This document shows positions 27,880-35,891 of a DNA stretch of 64,000 bases, in pieces; the first letter of the stretch is position 1; every line of letters starts with the position of its first letter. The notes under the pieces are model-generated. The model worked only from the letters and a program-made list of their open reading frames with translations, ran no database searches and was not told the origin of the DNA. The position numbers and the translations under genes were made by a program. Source of the stretch: Candidatus Villigracilis affinis (GTDB taxonomy: Bacteria; Chloroflexota; Anaerolineae; Anaerolineales; Villigracilaceae). The stretch lies in assembly GCA_016718275.1 (NCBI GenBank), contig JADKEA010000003.1, positions 1 to 64,000 on the forward strand, given 5' to 3'.

Positions 27880-29139
27880 TTAGAAATTAGGGGGTATGCG
27901 TAGCACTTTCATCATCACGCCTGGACGCGGTTCGAGGGTCGCACCCATATGCGCGTGGATTTTGTCTGCGTTCATTGGCTCAAATGAAAAGGTTTGTAAC
28001 AGTCTGGCCATCACGATCCGCGCTTCGGCTTGACCAAAGGCCGCGCCGATGCATGCACGCGGACCGCCGCCAAAGGGGATGTAACTCATCGGCGGGGTCT
28101 TTCGTCCGTGGGCGAAACGTTCGGGGCAGAAATCGTCGGCGTTCTCCCAAACAGATGGGTCGCGGTGGGTGAGGTAGATGGAATAAAACATCCTTTCGCC
28201 AGCAGGGACTGTGCCTTCTGCAAATTCCATGTTCTCTGCCACGCGGCGATTGCCAATATGAATGGGCGGATACAGCCGCAAACTTTCCTTGATGACGTGG
28301 TCAAGCAGTGGTGACCTGTCTTTTGAGTTCACTTCTGAAACGACATGCGCATGTGTTTCAGGGTGCTGACCTAGCAGGGCAAAGATCCATGCCAACAGGG
28401 CAGTGGATGTGTCGTGCCCGGCGATCATCATCGTCAACATTTGGTCACGGATTACCTTGTCCGTTAAGCCCGCGTCAATTAAATGCTGTAACAGGTCTTG
28501 GTGTGTTTCTTTCGTCTTTCTTCTTTCATCAATGATCTCAAACAAATAGTCATCCAACTCGCGCAACGGCTTGCGGAACCCGAAACGCGGAATGTTTCGC
28601 CAGATGATCCACGCGCCCGGAGAGATGAAATCGATCGCTTTGAGGATCGGATTCCAGATGCGCGGCAAGTCTTTCCAGACATCTTTACTGAACAAGGTTT
28701 GCATGATGATGAGCAGGGCGATCTTGCGACTTTCGACGAGCATATCCACTGTATCGCCGTTTTTCCATTGTGAAGTGACCCGGTCGGTCTGTCCGATCAT
28801 CATTTGCGTATAGCCAGAGAGGTTCGACGGGTGCAACGGCGGTTCCATGAGTTCACGATAGCGGTCATGTTCCTCGCCATCGGTGATGAGTACACCGCGC
28901 CCCAGCAGATCGGTCACGGGGTCGGTATTGCGCCAAAGGAGTTTGTCCCGTTCGGTCACAAGCACTTTGCGGGCCGCCTCCGGACCGAAGACAACATAGG
29001 GACGAAAGCCTGGAAGCGGAATTTGAAAGAAGCGCCCGACATGTTGGGCCATCACTTTTAATGGGCCAAGAGGCGATCTTGTTTCGAAGAGCGCGCGCAT
29101 TGCGGCGCGCCCGAGTTCAGGTGTGATTTTTGAATTCAT
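27880..29139 (-). CDS. Cytochrome P450, possible carotenoid hydroxylase
   Basis: The 419-residue soluble P450 shows AGHDTSTALLAW in the I helix, the ExxR motif in KESLRLYPP, the PERF-type CPERFAHGR and the heme loop FGGGPRACIGAAFG with the thiolate Cys363. All residues needed for activity are present. It sits between GNAT and lycopene cyclase genes and overlaps the GNAT stop by four bases. By context it may hydroxylate beta-carotene rings, as a P450 does in Thermus; this is inference, since P450 substrates cannot be read from sequence. No ferredoxin or reductase gene is nearby. Confidence 0.9.
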   Translation of the reverse strand: MNSKITPELGRAAMRALFETRSPLGPLKVMAQHVGRFFQIPLPGFRPYVVFGPEAARKVLVTERDKLLWRNTDPVTDLLGRGVLITDGEEHDRYRELMEPPLHPSNLSGYTQMMIGQTDRVTSQWKNGDTVDMLVESRKIALLIIMQTLFSKDVWKDLPRIWNPILKAIDFISPGAWIIWRNIPRFGFRKPLRELDDYLFEIIDERRKTKETHQDLLQHLIDAGLTDKVIRDQMLTMMIAGHDTSTALLAWIFALLGQHPETHAHVVSEVNSKDRSPLLDHVIKESLRLYPPIHIGNRRVAENMEFAEGTVPAGERMFYSIYLTHRDPSVWENADDFCPERFAHGRKTPPMSYIPFGGGPRACIGAAFGQAEARIVMARLLQTFSFEPMNADKIHAHMGATLEPRPGVMMKVLRIPPNF

Positions 29140-29672
29140 GGTTGAAGGTTTGAAATATCCTTGGTCATGTAAAGAACGAGATCGTCATCCACGATAACGT
29201 TTTCACCGTATTTGAGATGATGGCCTTTTTTGTAAAGTCCACGCCCATCAGGGATGTAGCCGCGGCGGGCATACATGCGTTGGGCTGATCCATAATCAGT
29301 GGTCAGTCCCACGCCGATCCCCGCGATCGGGCTGACTTTGGCAACTTCGGCTTCCGCCAGATCCATTAACTGCGTGCCGATTCCACGCCTGCGGAATTTC
29401 GGCAAAACATTGAAGTCGCTGATCTCGGGAATGTTCTTTTCAACGAAAGGCGCATAATCTGGAAAGCCCACCCAGATGGTGAGATAACCCGCGAATTCCC
29501 CGCCGACGAAAGCGACAATGACAATGCGGTCACCGAGAAATTGCTCAACTAAATAACCTTCGTATTGATGGGCGGGTTTATTCCAGCCAAGTTCTTGAAA
29601 AGCCTGCACGATTTCTGGGATATCGTTTTCTCCCATTTGTCGAAATGTAACTTCAAGTTTTTCCATTTGCAT
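29136..29672 (-). CDS. GNAT family acetyltransferase
   Basis: The 178-residue protein has the GNAT core: motif A in LPKFRRRGIGTQLMDLAEAEV with the R-x-x-G-x-G acetyl-CoA loop, then GVGLTTDYGSAQRMYARRGYIPDG as motif B. Acceptor is unknown. The start at 29672 lies 20 bases inside the photolyase gene; a second Met two codons later is possible. The longer open frame adds residues that merely shadow the photolyase. It is coupled with the P450 gene by an ATGA overlap, so it belongs to the photoprotection operon. Confidence 0.85.
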   Translation of the reverse strand: MQMEKLEVTFRQMGENDIPEIVQAFQELGWNKPAHQYEGYLVEQFLGDRIVIVAFVGGEFAGYLTIWVGFPDYAPFVEKNIPEISDFNVLPKFRRRGIGTQLMDLAEAEVAKVSPIAGIGVGLTTDYGSAQRMYARRGYIPDGRGLYKKGHHLKYGENVIVDDDLVLYMTKDISNLQP

Positions 29673-31005
29673 TCCATCGTTCTTTCGACTCGCCGTATGC
29701 CGTAAGGGTTCGATTCTTATCGCGTGTGATGATCGGCCTCTCAGGATAACCACTTACTTTGATTTCTTTTTCCCACGGCGCGTGAATTTCCTTTGCGTTC
29801 AATCCGCGCAGTTCATGGACCCATTTGCGAATGTAATCGCCGTGCGGGTCGAATTTCGCGCTTTGCAGAACGGGGTTGAAGATTCTGAAATAAGGCGCGG
29901 CGTCGGTGCCAGTGCCTGCCGTCCATTGCCAGCCGCCGTTGTTCGCGGCGGGGTCGCCATCGAGCAGATTTTCCATGAACCATGCTTCGCCCCAGCGCCA
30001 GTCGATCAACAGATCCTTCACTAAGAACGAAGCTACGATCATGCGAGCGCGGTTGTGCATCCAGCCCGTTTCTTTCAACTGACGCATTGCTGCATCCACA
30101 ATGGGCACACCCGTTTTGCCTTCTTTCCATTTTTCGAATTCATCAGAGTCATTTCGCCACGGGATACTTGCCAACGCTGCATTAAATGCCCGATGACTGA
30201 CATATGGAAAATGATACAAGATCTGGATATAGAACTCACGCCAGATCAATTCGTTCAACCAGATTTCAGCGCCTCGGGACTCCGCCGAAGCCTGTCTTGC
30301 CGTGCTGACAGCTTGTCTCAGCCCGAGCATTCCAAACCGCAGGTACGGCGAAAGCGATGACGTGCCATCCAGATCCATGCGGTTGCGGGTCTCGTCGTAG
30401 GAATGGATTCGTTTGTAGGCAAAGTCTTCAAGCCGCACGAGCGCTTCCTGCTCGCCTGCAGGGAAAAGCGGATTCACACTGAAAGCGGGAATTAATTCTG
30501 ATGAGATCCCAACAGGTGTGGAGATCGATTTTGGCGCGGGAACAACCTCAATTTTATTTAATTGCGCCTTCCATGTTTTGGAATAAGGCGTGTAAATCGT
30601 GTACGGTTTGCCATCCTGCTTGAGCACATCGTTTGGATGATGGACAGTTTGTCCATGAAGCAATTTCAGAGGCAGTTCGTTTCCGATGCGTGAGTCGCGT
30701 TTGCGGGCGTAGGGTGTGAAATCCTCTTCGGCGAAGATCGCTTCTGCTTTTGTTTGCTGGAGCAGTTGCCGCAGTATTTCAACGGGTTTACCTGTGCGGA
30801 GGACAAGATAAGAGCCGCGCTGTTTCAAATCCTGGTCGAGGGCGTGCAGGCCTTCGTAGAGGAAACTTCGTCGGCGCGGAGATTGAGAGGAAAATGCCGG
30901 GTCGAGGATAAAGACTGGGATGACGTCACCAGCCCTCAGCGCGGAGTGAAGCGCAATATTATCCGTCAGCCTTAAGTCGCGGCGAATCCACCAGATCGAA
31001 GTCAT
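29653..31005 (-). CDS. phrB: Deoxyribodipyrimidine photolyase
   Basis: The enzyme splits cyclobutane pyrimidine dimers in DNA using light and FAD. The 450-residue protein begins with the antenna domain (IWWIRRDLRLTDNIALH) and ends with the FAD-binding domain: SPYLRFGMLG, WREFYIQIL, GKTGVPIVDAAMRQLKETGWMHNRARM and the stretch LLDGDPAANNGGWQWTAGTGTDAAPYFRIFNP, all typical of class I CPD photolyases. Length is usual. It overlaps the upstream unknown gene by four bases (ATGA) and the downstream GNAT gene by 20 bases. Grouping with carotenoid genes fits light-damage defence, commonly part of CarH/LitR regulons. Confidence 0.95.
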   Translation of the reverse strand: MTSIWWIRRDLRLTDNIALHSALRAGDVIPVFILDPAFSSQSPRRRSFLYEGLHALDQDLKQRGSYLVLRTGKPVEILRQLLQQTKAEAIFAEEDFTPYARKRDSRIGNELPLKLLHGQTVHHPNDVLKQDGKPYTIYTPYSKTWKAQLNKIEVVPAPKSISTPVGISSELIPAFSVNPLFPAGEQEALVRLEDFAYKRIHSYDETRNRMDLDGTSSLSPYLRFGMLGLRQAVSTARQASAESRGAEIWLNELIWREFYIQILYHFPYVSHRAFNAALASIPWRNDSDEFEKWKEGKTGVPIVDAAMRQLKETGWMHNRARMIVASFLVKDLLIDWRWGEAWFMENLLDGDPAANNGGWQWTAGTGTDAAPYFRIFNPVLQSAKFDPHGDYIRKWVHELRGLNAKEIHAPWEKEIKVSGYPERPIITRDKNRTLTAYGESKERWNANGKT

Positions 31006-31622
31006 GCGAATTGACGCTCCATATTTTTTCCGTTGATCTTGAGTCTGATGCTGTTGTTACGGTCGATATCAAGTTTGCCTGTGTTGCCCGTGTTGTCACT
31101 GAAATTGAGGAAGCCGTACGCGCGGATGCGGGTGCGGCCAATGAGCGAGAGCGCAAGTTCGCTGGTGAGAACCCCTGTGAGTTCGGCGGTGTACGCACCC
31201 GATGTGAAATTGAATTTGGATGGGGCGGGCATGCCGAGTCCGCGCAGGCCGACCGTGGTGCCAGTGATCTCTTCGCTGCCTGAGAAAATATCGCCATTGG
31301 GCATGGTGGCTGTATAAGTGATAAGGTAATGCGGCGAAGTGGATATCAGTTTTGCGGTGACATTCGCGCCTGTGAGCGGGTCTGGCTCGGATATCTCCGC
31401 GCCTGTGGAGTTGAATTGCGGCTGGTAATAGGCGCGTCCAAAAGAGGTCGATGAGGTGACGGCATACATGGCAATGTTAGCCAGCGCCTGTTCGGTTTTC
31501 CCCGCCGCAATAAGCTCGGGGATGGACATCAACCAACGGGTCTTGTGCATGCGGCGTACCACGTAGCCGAGCAGGGTGATGCCTGCAGGGGGTAACTCGT
31601 AGCGGGTGATGTTTTCGGGCAT
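31002..31622 (-). CDS. Unknown protein, first gene of the photolyase operon
   Basis: I do not recognise this 206-residue protein. It opens with PENITRYELPPAGITLLGYVVRRMHKTRW and a short helical part (about 1-55), then a beta-rich half with many Thr, Ser and Gly (GTTVGLRGLGMPAPSKFNFTSGAYTAELTG) ending in a basic tail. No signal peptide, membrane helix or Cys is seen. I start at 31622 (MPENIT) because the extra upstream codons overlap an intergenic inverted repeat. The stop overlaps the photolyase ATG, so the two are coupled. By position it may bind a pigment or lipid, but nothing in the sequence proves this. Confidence 0.75.
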   Translation of the reverse strand: MPENITRYELPPAGITLLGYVVRRMHKTRWLMSIPELIAAGKTEQALANIAMYAVTSSTSFGRAYYQPQFNSTGAEISEPDPLTGANVTAKLISTSPHYLITYTATMPNGDIFSGSEEITGTTVGLRGLGMPAPSKFNFTSGAYTAELTGVLTSELALSLIGRTRIRAYGFLNFSDNTGNTGKLDIDRNNSIRLKINGKNMERQFA

Positions 31623-31644
31623 GGTCAACTCCTGAACCATTATT

Positions 31645-31705
31645 AACCACAAAGGTTTCAAGCTTTGAATTATTTTGTATCTTTTGCCTGTGACACTTTG
31701 TGGTT
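31645..31705. repeat. Inverted repeat upstream of the photolyase operon
   Basis: AACCACAAAG at 31645-31654 is repeated inverted as CTTTGTGGTT at 31696-31705, 41 bases apart. It fills most of the gap between the MFS gene and the photolyase operon. It may be an operator or a relic of a dispersed palindromic repeat; no CarH-like TnnACA cores were found in it. Confidence 0.4.
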
Positions 31706-31711
31706 GATTTA

Positions 31712-32932
31712 TTAATCCGATGCGGGAACGGGCGCGGCTTTGCTTTGCTTCAACGTGGCGACGATGGGGTGGTTATAGATCATGATGAAGACATAAATGC
31801 TGACGCCGACCATGACAACCGCACCAAATGCACCAGGCGCCCATGTGCCGATCTGTTGCAGTAGAACGCCGCCCAAAAGCGGGGCAATGATGCGTGTGGA
31901 GCTTTCCACTGCGGCAGACAACCCAAGGATGCCGCCGACTTCCTGCGGAGCAACGGCTTTGGTGAGTGTGCTGGAAAGCAAGGTGTTGAGCAGGCCGCCT
32001 GATAAGGCGGTGGGAGTCATGATGATATACAGCCACAGCACCGATGGAGCCAGCGCCCAACCCAGCAGGGAAATTCCCATCAAGACGACGGAGGCTGTGA
32101 TGAGTACATCTTCACGGAAGCGGCTGGTGAGACGGCCAACGAGGAATCCCTGCACGATGACTGAGAGCACGCCGACATAGGTTAGGACAAAGCCCGTGTC
32201 GCGCGCAGTGAGGTTGAATTTAGCCAACGCATACAAAGAGAATATCGTTTGGAAGATCGCAAAGGCGAGGCCAAAGAAGAAGCGGGTGATGAGCAGGGAA
32301 CCAGTGAACGGGCGCTGGAACGCAACCAGCAAAGCGTTCAAAGTAACGGCGGGCCGTTTTTCGTTCATTTGGCTGCGTTTTTCTTCGGTGAGTGATTCAG
32401 GCAGCCAGGCATAAATGAGAATGAGATTGATGAATGAGATTGCCGCTGCGGCAAAGGCGGGCACAGCGTAACCCCATTGGCTGAGCAATCCGCCGGTGAC
32501 GGGGCCGATGATGAAGCCGAGGCCGAAGGCTGCGCCGATCATACCCAAACCTTTTGAGCGGCTCTTCTCGTCGGTCACATCGGATATGTAGGCCTGAGCC
32601 ACGCTCAAATTTCCGCCTGTTAAGCCATCCAAAATACGGCTGGCGAAGAGCATCCACAAGGCATTGGCGAAGCCGAGCAGCAAAAAACCAAGGAAGGTCC
32701 CGAAGACGCTGAGCAGCAAAACGGGGCGGCGACCGAAACGGTCAGAGAGGCGGCCGAGAATCGGTGCGCCGATCAATTGCATTACCGCGTACGAAGCGAT
32801 CAAAATCCCCGTGGTGGTTTCATTGGCTTTGAAAGTCTCTGCGTAATAAGGCAGAAGCGGCAAGATCAGACTGAATCCGAGCAGGTCGATAAATACGACG
32901 AGGATGATCGAGAAGAGACGTTTGTTATTCAT
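31712..32932 (-). CDS. MFS transporter, TetA/DHA1-like
   Basis: The 406-residue protein has twelve predicted membrane helices. The loop between helices 2 and 3 has GRLSDRFGRRPVLL, the major-facilitator signature, and helix 5 has the antiporter-type G-x-x-x-G-P-x-x-G pattern in GLGFIIGPVTGGLL. It is most like drug:proton antiporters of the TetA group; the substrate is unknown. It starts 9 bases after the selenoprotein stop and is probably in the same transcript as the small membrane proteins upstream. Confidence 0.88.
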   Translation of the reverse strand: MNNKRLFSIILVVFIDLLGFSLILPLLPYYAETFKANETTTGILIASYAVMQLIGAPILGRLSDRFGRRPVLLLSVFGTFLGFLLLGFANALWMLFASRILDGLTGGNLSVAQAYISDVTDEKSRSKGLGMIGAAFGLGFIIGPVTGGLLSQWGYAVPAFAAAAISFINLILIYAWLPESLTEEKRSQMNEKRPAVTLNALLVAFQRPFTGSLLITRFFFGLAFAIFQTIFSLYALAKFNLTARDTGFVLTYVGVLSVIVQGFLVGRLTSRFREDVLITASVVLMGISLLGWALAPSVLWLYIIMTPTALSGGLLNTLLSSTLTKAVAPQEVGGILGLSAAVESSTRIIAPLLGGVLLQQIGTWAPGAFGAVVMVGVSIYVFIMIYNHPIVATLKQSKAAPVPASD

Positions 32933-32941
32933 AATTTCCTT

Positions 32942-33424
32942 TTACGTTGCAAGCAATTCTTTATTCATGTTCTCCAGCAATTCGAGGATTTCCTCGTTTG
33001 CTGGAATATCGCGCGCGTCATGCCCATAATGGACGAAGCGCGCGATCCCATTTTTATCAATAGTTACCTGGGCGGGCATGCGTCCAAACTTGAAGAGATT
33101 GACCTCCTGCCCGTAGCGTTTCAAGACCGTATGGCCGGGGTCAGGCAGTCCGATGAAAGGCAGGGAATTGCTGCTCCAATACAACGAAAATGCGAGGCCG
33201 TTTTCGGGGCCGACCACCACGATCACGGTATCTTGTGCTGTGAATTTGTCATAATCCTGGCGCAACTGCGCCATGTGCCGTCGGCAGTAGGGTCAGAAAA
33301 AGCCGCGATTGAAAACCAGAAGGACATTCTTCTTTGTTTGGAAATCTGTGAGGTTAATTTCGTTTCCGTTGAAATCGGTCAGCGTGAAATTTGGTGCGGG
33401 CTTATTGAGTTCGGCGCGGCTCAT
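32942..33424 (-). CDS. Peroxiredoxin-like selenoprotein with in-frame UGA
   Basis: Read through one TGA, the gene encodes 160 residues of thioredoxin-fold peroxiredoxin (AhpC/TSA-like): KPAPNFTLTDFNG, then VLLVFNRGFF-U-PYCRRHMAQLRQ, then GLPDPGHTVLKRYG and PAQVTIDKNGIARFVHYG. The TGA (33295-33293, residue 44) stands exactly where relatives have the first Cys of the WCPYC motif, so UxxC replaces CxxC. Homology continues on both sides of the UGA without a frame change. The ATG at 33424 overlaps the upstream stop (ATGA), supporting this start; the ATG after the UGA would remove the active site. A SECIS-like hairpin follows the UGA. The likely role is thiol/seleno-dependent peroxide reduction. 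A nonsense mutation is the alternative. Confidence 0.8.
33258..33273 (-). promoter_or_regulatory. Candidate bacterial SECIS element
   Basis: On the mRNA, UGGCGC-AGUU-GCGCCA forms a perfect 6-bp stem with a 4-base loop that has G as its second base. The loop starts 25 bases after the UGA. Bacterial SECIS elements lie just downstream of the UGA inside the coding region, with a short stem and a G near the start of the loop, so spacing and form both fit. Confidence 0.65.
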
Positions 33425-33768
33425 ACAGGGATCACCAGGATGACTCCGAAAATGATTTCAACCACAAGACTGATGACATTGGATTGAGTAACGGATTTAT
33501 CCACGAACAAGGAAATGCCGCGCACCACCGCAATGCCGAGGTAGGCAATGCCGAGCATGGCATATGCCACAGGCGAATTAAGAAATAGGGGCGCGGCGCC
33601 AAGGGCGATGAAGAATCCGCCCAGCACAGCGCGGATCTCGGTAATGCCGCGTCCACCTTCGGGACGGAGGCCCGTAAACCCCGTAACTGACTCTGGCTTG
33701 AAGAGTGAAACCAACCCAGTGAGGATGGTGGCGATTGCTGCGATGATTTGCAAAATTTGAACGATCAT
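33421..33768 (-). CDS. Small membrane protein, DUF4345-like
   Basis: This 115-residue protein has four hydrophobic helices and the motif TGLRPEGGRGITEIRAVLGGFFIALG, which resembles the DUF4345 group; function is unknown. I start at 33768 (MIVQILQII); the longer open frame runs through low-quality sequence with no protein character. Its stop overlaps the selenoprotein start by the ATGA pattern, so the two are translationally coupled and probably work together or share regulation. Confidence 0.7.
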   Translation of the reverse strand: MIVQILQIIAAIATILTGLVSLFKPESVTGFTGLRPEGGRGITEIRAVLGGFFIALGAAPLFLNSPVAYAMLGIAYLGIAVVRGISLFVDKSVTQSNVISLVVEIIFGVILVIPV

Positions 33769-33827
33769 TGTTTTCCTGAATTTAATAGACTTGATATTTA
33801 TGAAGCCGTGATCGCTGTAGATGAAAA

Positions 33828-34694
33828 TTACAAGCGGGGAATTAATACGGGCGTGTTCTTTTTGTAGGTTTCGTAATCTTCCTGCCCGCCCCATTTTTGG
33901 TCGGCCTTTTTCTCGAGCAGGGGAACGCCGCTGACGCGTGTCAGGAGCAGGGTGACGAACAGAGGAGAGATCAGCGCAAACCATTGCCAGCCTTGCAGAA
34001 CAGGCAGGGCGATCACTGCAATGCCCAGCCAAAGGACGATCTCACCAAAATAATTTGGGTGACGCGATCGAGCCCACAAGCCTGTCTGAATGAATTTGCC
34101 TTTATTTGCAGGATCCGCGTTGAAGCGGCTTTTTTGAGAATCAGCCACAACCTCGAATACAAATCCGAAAACCCAGATCAGAAGGCCGATGATGGCAAAT
34201 GCATCCAATTCTTTTCTGTTGCTTGTCGTAATGGCGACCAGCGCGGCGGCCATGGTGAACGTCACCCATAAGCCTTGAATGGTCCAAACGTTTAGGAAGC
34301 GGATAAAGGATGGTTTGATTTCATCAAAACGGTCATCCTTGCCTGCTTTTTTAATTCGGCCGAACAGGAAGCTGCCCAGACGAACCGCCCAGATGATCAC
34401 AAGCGCCGCGAGAAGGATCGACCTGCCATCAACGCCTGCACTGAAAAGGATCGCGATGACAATGACCGAAATGTATGTGAGGCTGCCGGTCAGGTCGAAG
34501 AATTTTTCAGTCTGCATCAAATAAGCAGGGATAAAGACCAGCCACTGGATGAGAAAGGCCAGCCCAACTGACAAGGCAAATAATGGAACTCCAGCAATCA
34601 AAGCTCCGCCCTGACTGCCCGCCAAGGCGACCAGAATGCCGATCAATATCAAAATGGGAAATGCGATAAGCGCGTTGCGATCTGTTGTCTTCAT
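33828..34694 (-). CDS. DUF1295 / ICMT-like membrane protein
   Basis: The 288-residue integral membrane protein has about seven helices and the C-terminal signature TGLWARSRHPNYFGEIVLWLG followed by RVSGVPLLEKKADQKWGGQEDYETY, found in DUF1295 proteins, which are related to steroid 5-alpha reductases and isoprenylcysteine methyltransferases. A lipid or isoprenoid reductase/methyltransferase role is possible. I start at 34694 with AAAGGAAACC before it; the open frame upstream crosses a palindromic repeat. It lies between two other small membrane proteins on the same strand. Confidence 0.8.
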   Translation of the reverse strand: MKTTDRNALIAFPILILIGILVALAGSQGGALIAGVPLFALSVGLAFLIQWLVFIPAYLMQTEKFFDLTGSLTYISVIVIAILFSAGVDGRSILLAALVIIWAVRLGSFLFGRIKKAGKDDRFDEIKPSFIRFLNVWTIQGLWVTFTMAAALVAITTSNRKELDAFAIIGLLIWVFGFVFEVVADSQKSRFNADPANKGKFIQTGLWARSRHPNYFGEIVLWLGIAVIALPVLQGWQWFALISPLFVTLLLTRVSGVPLLEKKADQKWGGQEDYETYKKNTPVLIPRL

Positions 34695-34712
34695 GAATGG
34701 TTTCCTTTTTTG

Positions 34713-34841
34713 GCTCTCCCGTTTCTGACGGGATTGAACTACAAAGAGAATCTTTTTGCCGCGAATTACATGGATTTTCGCGAATTTGATTTTGAAATTC
34801 GCGGCTAAGGTCTTCCGCTGTCCCGGTAAAAACGGGAGAGC
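34713..34841. repeat. MITE-like palindromic element
   Basis: A 21-base end starting GCTCTCCCGTTT at 34713-34733 returns inverted at 34821-34841 with three mismatches. Inside it a second inverted pair CCGCGAATT (34759) and AATTCGCGG (34796) is nested. The whole is about 129 bases and fills the gap between two minus-strand genes. It looks like a small non-coding repeat (MITE or REP-like) or a large attenuating hairpin. Confidence 0.6.
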
Positions 34842-34869
34842 ATCTTTTTTTAATTTTGGCGGTGCAGGA

Positions 34870-35568
34870 TTAAAACCCGCGTTTCTGACCTTGCCACGGG
34901 GCTGGGGTGTCGTTAAGGAATTCTTCCACACTGGGGCCGCGCAACTGGGCGAGACGCCATGTGCCGTATAAATAACTCAACGCCAATAACAGGATCGTGG
35001 CGGGCCAGCCAGTGATGAAGTTGACCATGGTCAATGAATTGACATCTGCATTTTGAAAAAATAAAAACTGTAATAGCAGGCGGGCGGCAAAGAAAACTGC
35101 CCATGCGAAAGTCACTTCGCTGTATGCAGGCATCACCAGTGCATGCCAGTACCAGTCGAGCGGCCAGCGGCGAGCTAGGTAACTGCTCCATGCCATCATG
35201 GGGCGGCGAATGACCAGACTTAAGACCGTCAACAGCAGAGTCATGCTTCCACTGACGAGCCCGGGCAGAAAGAATCCCTCTGACCTTCCAAGGAACCAGG
35301 CGATGCCGATGGCGGCCACCACACTACCCACACCGGCCAGAGCGTAAACCAATGATTGTCTGCGAATGACTCGAATAACTGCAAAGATGATGGAAACGAT
35401 CAGCGCGCTCCACATTGCGGCTTGAAAATTGACCAGACCGTTGACCATCAAAAAGATGATCGGCGGAAGGATCGCATCCAGGAAGGAGTTGCGCCCTGTT
35501 AAGACCGTTTGCAACTCTTCGAGGAGCTCACGCCCTTTGCCAGGCTGGGGAATGATCTTTTCAGGCAT
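34870..35568 (-). CDS. DUF3159 family membrane protein
   Basis: The 232-residue protein has six or so membrane helices with the patterns PPIIFLMVNGLVNFQAAMWSAL, GRSEGFFLPGL and ARRWPLDWYW, which I associate with DUF3159, a family of unknown function common in Actinobacteria and Chloroflexota. I start at 35568 (MPEKIIP); this overlaps the upstream gene stop by eight bases, and the 20 residues upstream merely shadow that gene. It lies in the run of small membrane proteins between DegV and the selenoprotein. Confidence 0.7.
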   Translation of the reverse strand: MPEKIIPQPGKGRELLEELQTVLTGRNSFLDAILPPIIFLMVNGLVNFQAAMWSALIVSIIFAVIRVIRRQSLVYALAGVGSVVAAIGIAWFLGRSEGFFLPGLVSGSMTLLLTVLSLVIRRPMMAWSSYLARRWPLDWYWHALVMPAYSEVTFAWAVFFAARLLLQFLFFQNADVNSLTMVNFITGWPATILLLALSYLYGTWRLAQLRGPSVEEFLNDTPAPWQGQKRGF

Positions 35569-35887
35569 GCTTCCCGAGCCAGAACTTGCGCCAATCATTG
35601 CCGCTGTTTTGCAATGCGATGAAGGCATAGAGACTGCCAGCGAAGAAGCCGAGGGTCATCATGGCTACCGTCCACAGGATGGCGACAGGCAGGGACTTTT
35701 CACGATAGATGATCCATGCCGAGAAGAGGGTGAAGCCAGTGTACAAGTCTACGAGGGAGACAATGCCCCACGGCATGGATGCCAATTGGCTGCCTTCGCC
35801 GAAAAAATCTCCAATGGTGAATCCGTAGATGAGTACTGCGGTCATGGCAAGCATGCCAAGAATGGAAATGAGTTTTGCAATTTTCAT
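35561..35887 (-). CDS. Small membrane protein, DUF1475-like
   Basis: This 108-residue protein has three hydrophobic helices and the segment MPWGIVSLVDLYTGFTLFSAWI, which resembles DUF1475 proteins; function unknown. The ATG at 35887 lies four bases after the DegV stop and the stop overlaps the DUF3159 start, so it is inside the same transcript. The longer open frame reads through the DegV gene in another frame and is not real. Confidence 0.65.
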   Translation of the reverse strand: MKIAKLISILGMLAMTAVLIYGFTIGDFFGEGSQLASMPWGIVSLVDLYTGFTLFSAWIIYREKSLPVAILWTVAMMTLGFFAGSLYAFIALQNSGNDWRKFWLGKHA

Positions 35888-35891
35888 GAAC

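Noticed and set aside
31645..31705. CarH operator upstream of the photolyase operon
   Set aside because: The inverted repeat here has no TnnACA cores and no consensus promoter like those at crtI/crtB, so shared control is not shown by sequence.
32942..33274. Peroxiredoxin fragment starting at the ATG after the UGA
   Set aside because: This start removes the active site and first strands of the fold, and no ribosome site precedes it; the full gene from 33424 is better supported.
33769..34032. N-terminal extension of the DUF4345-like gene
   Set aside because: The residues are Arg/Pro-rich without structure, and the membrane protein begins naturally at 33768.
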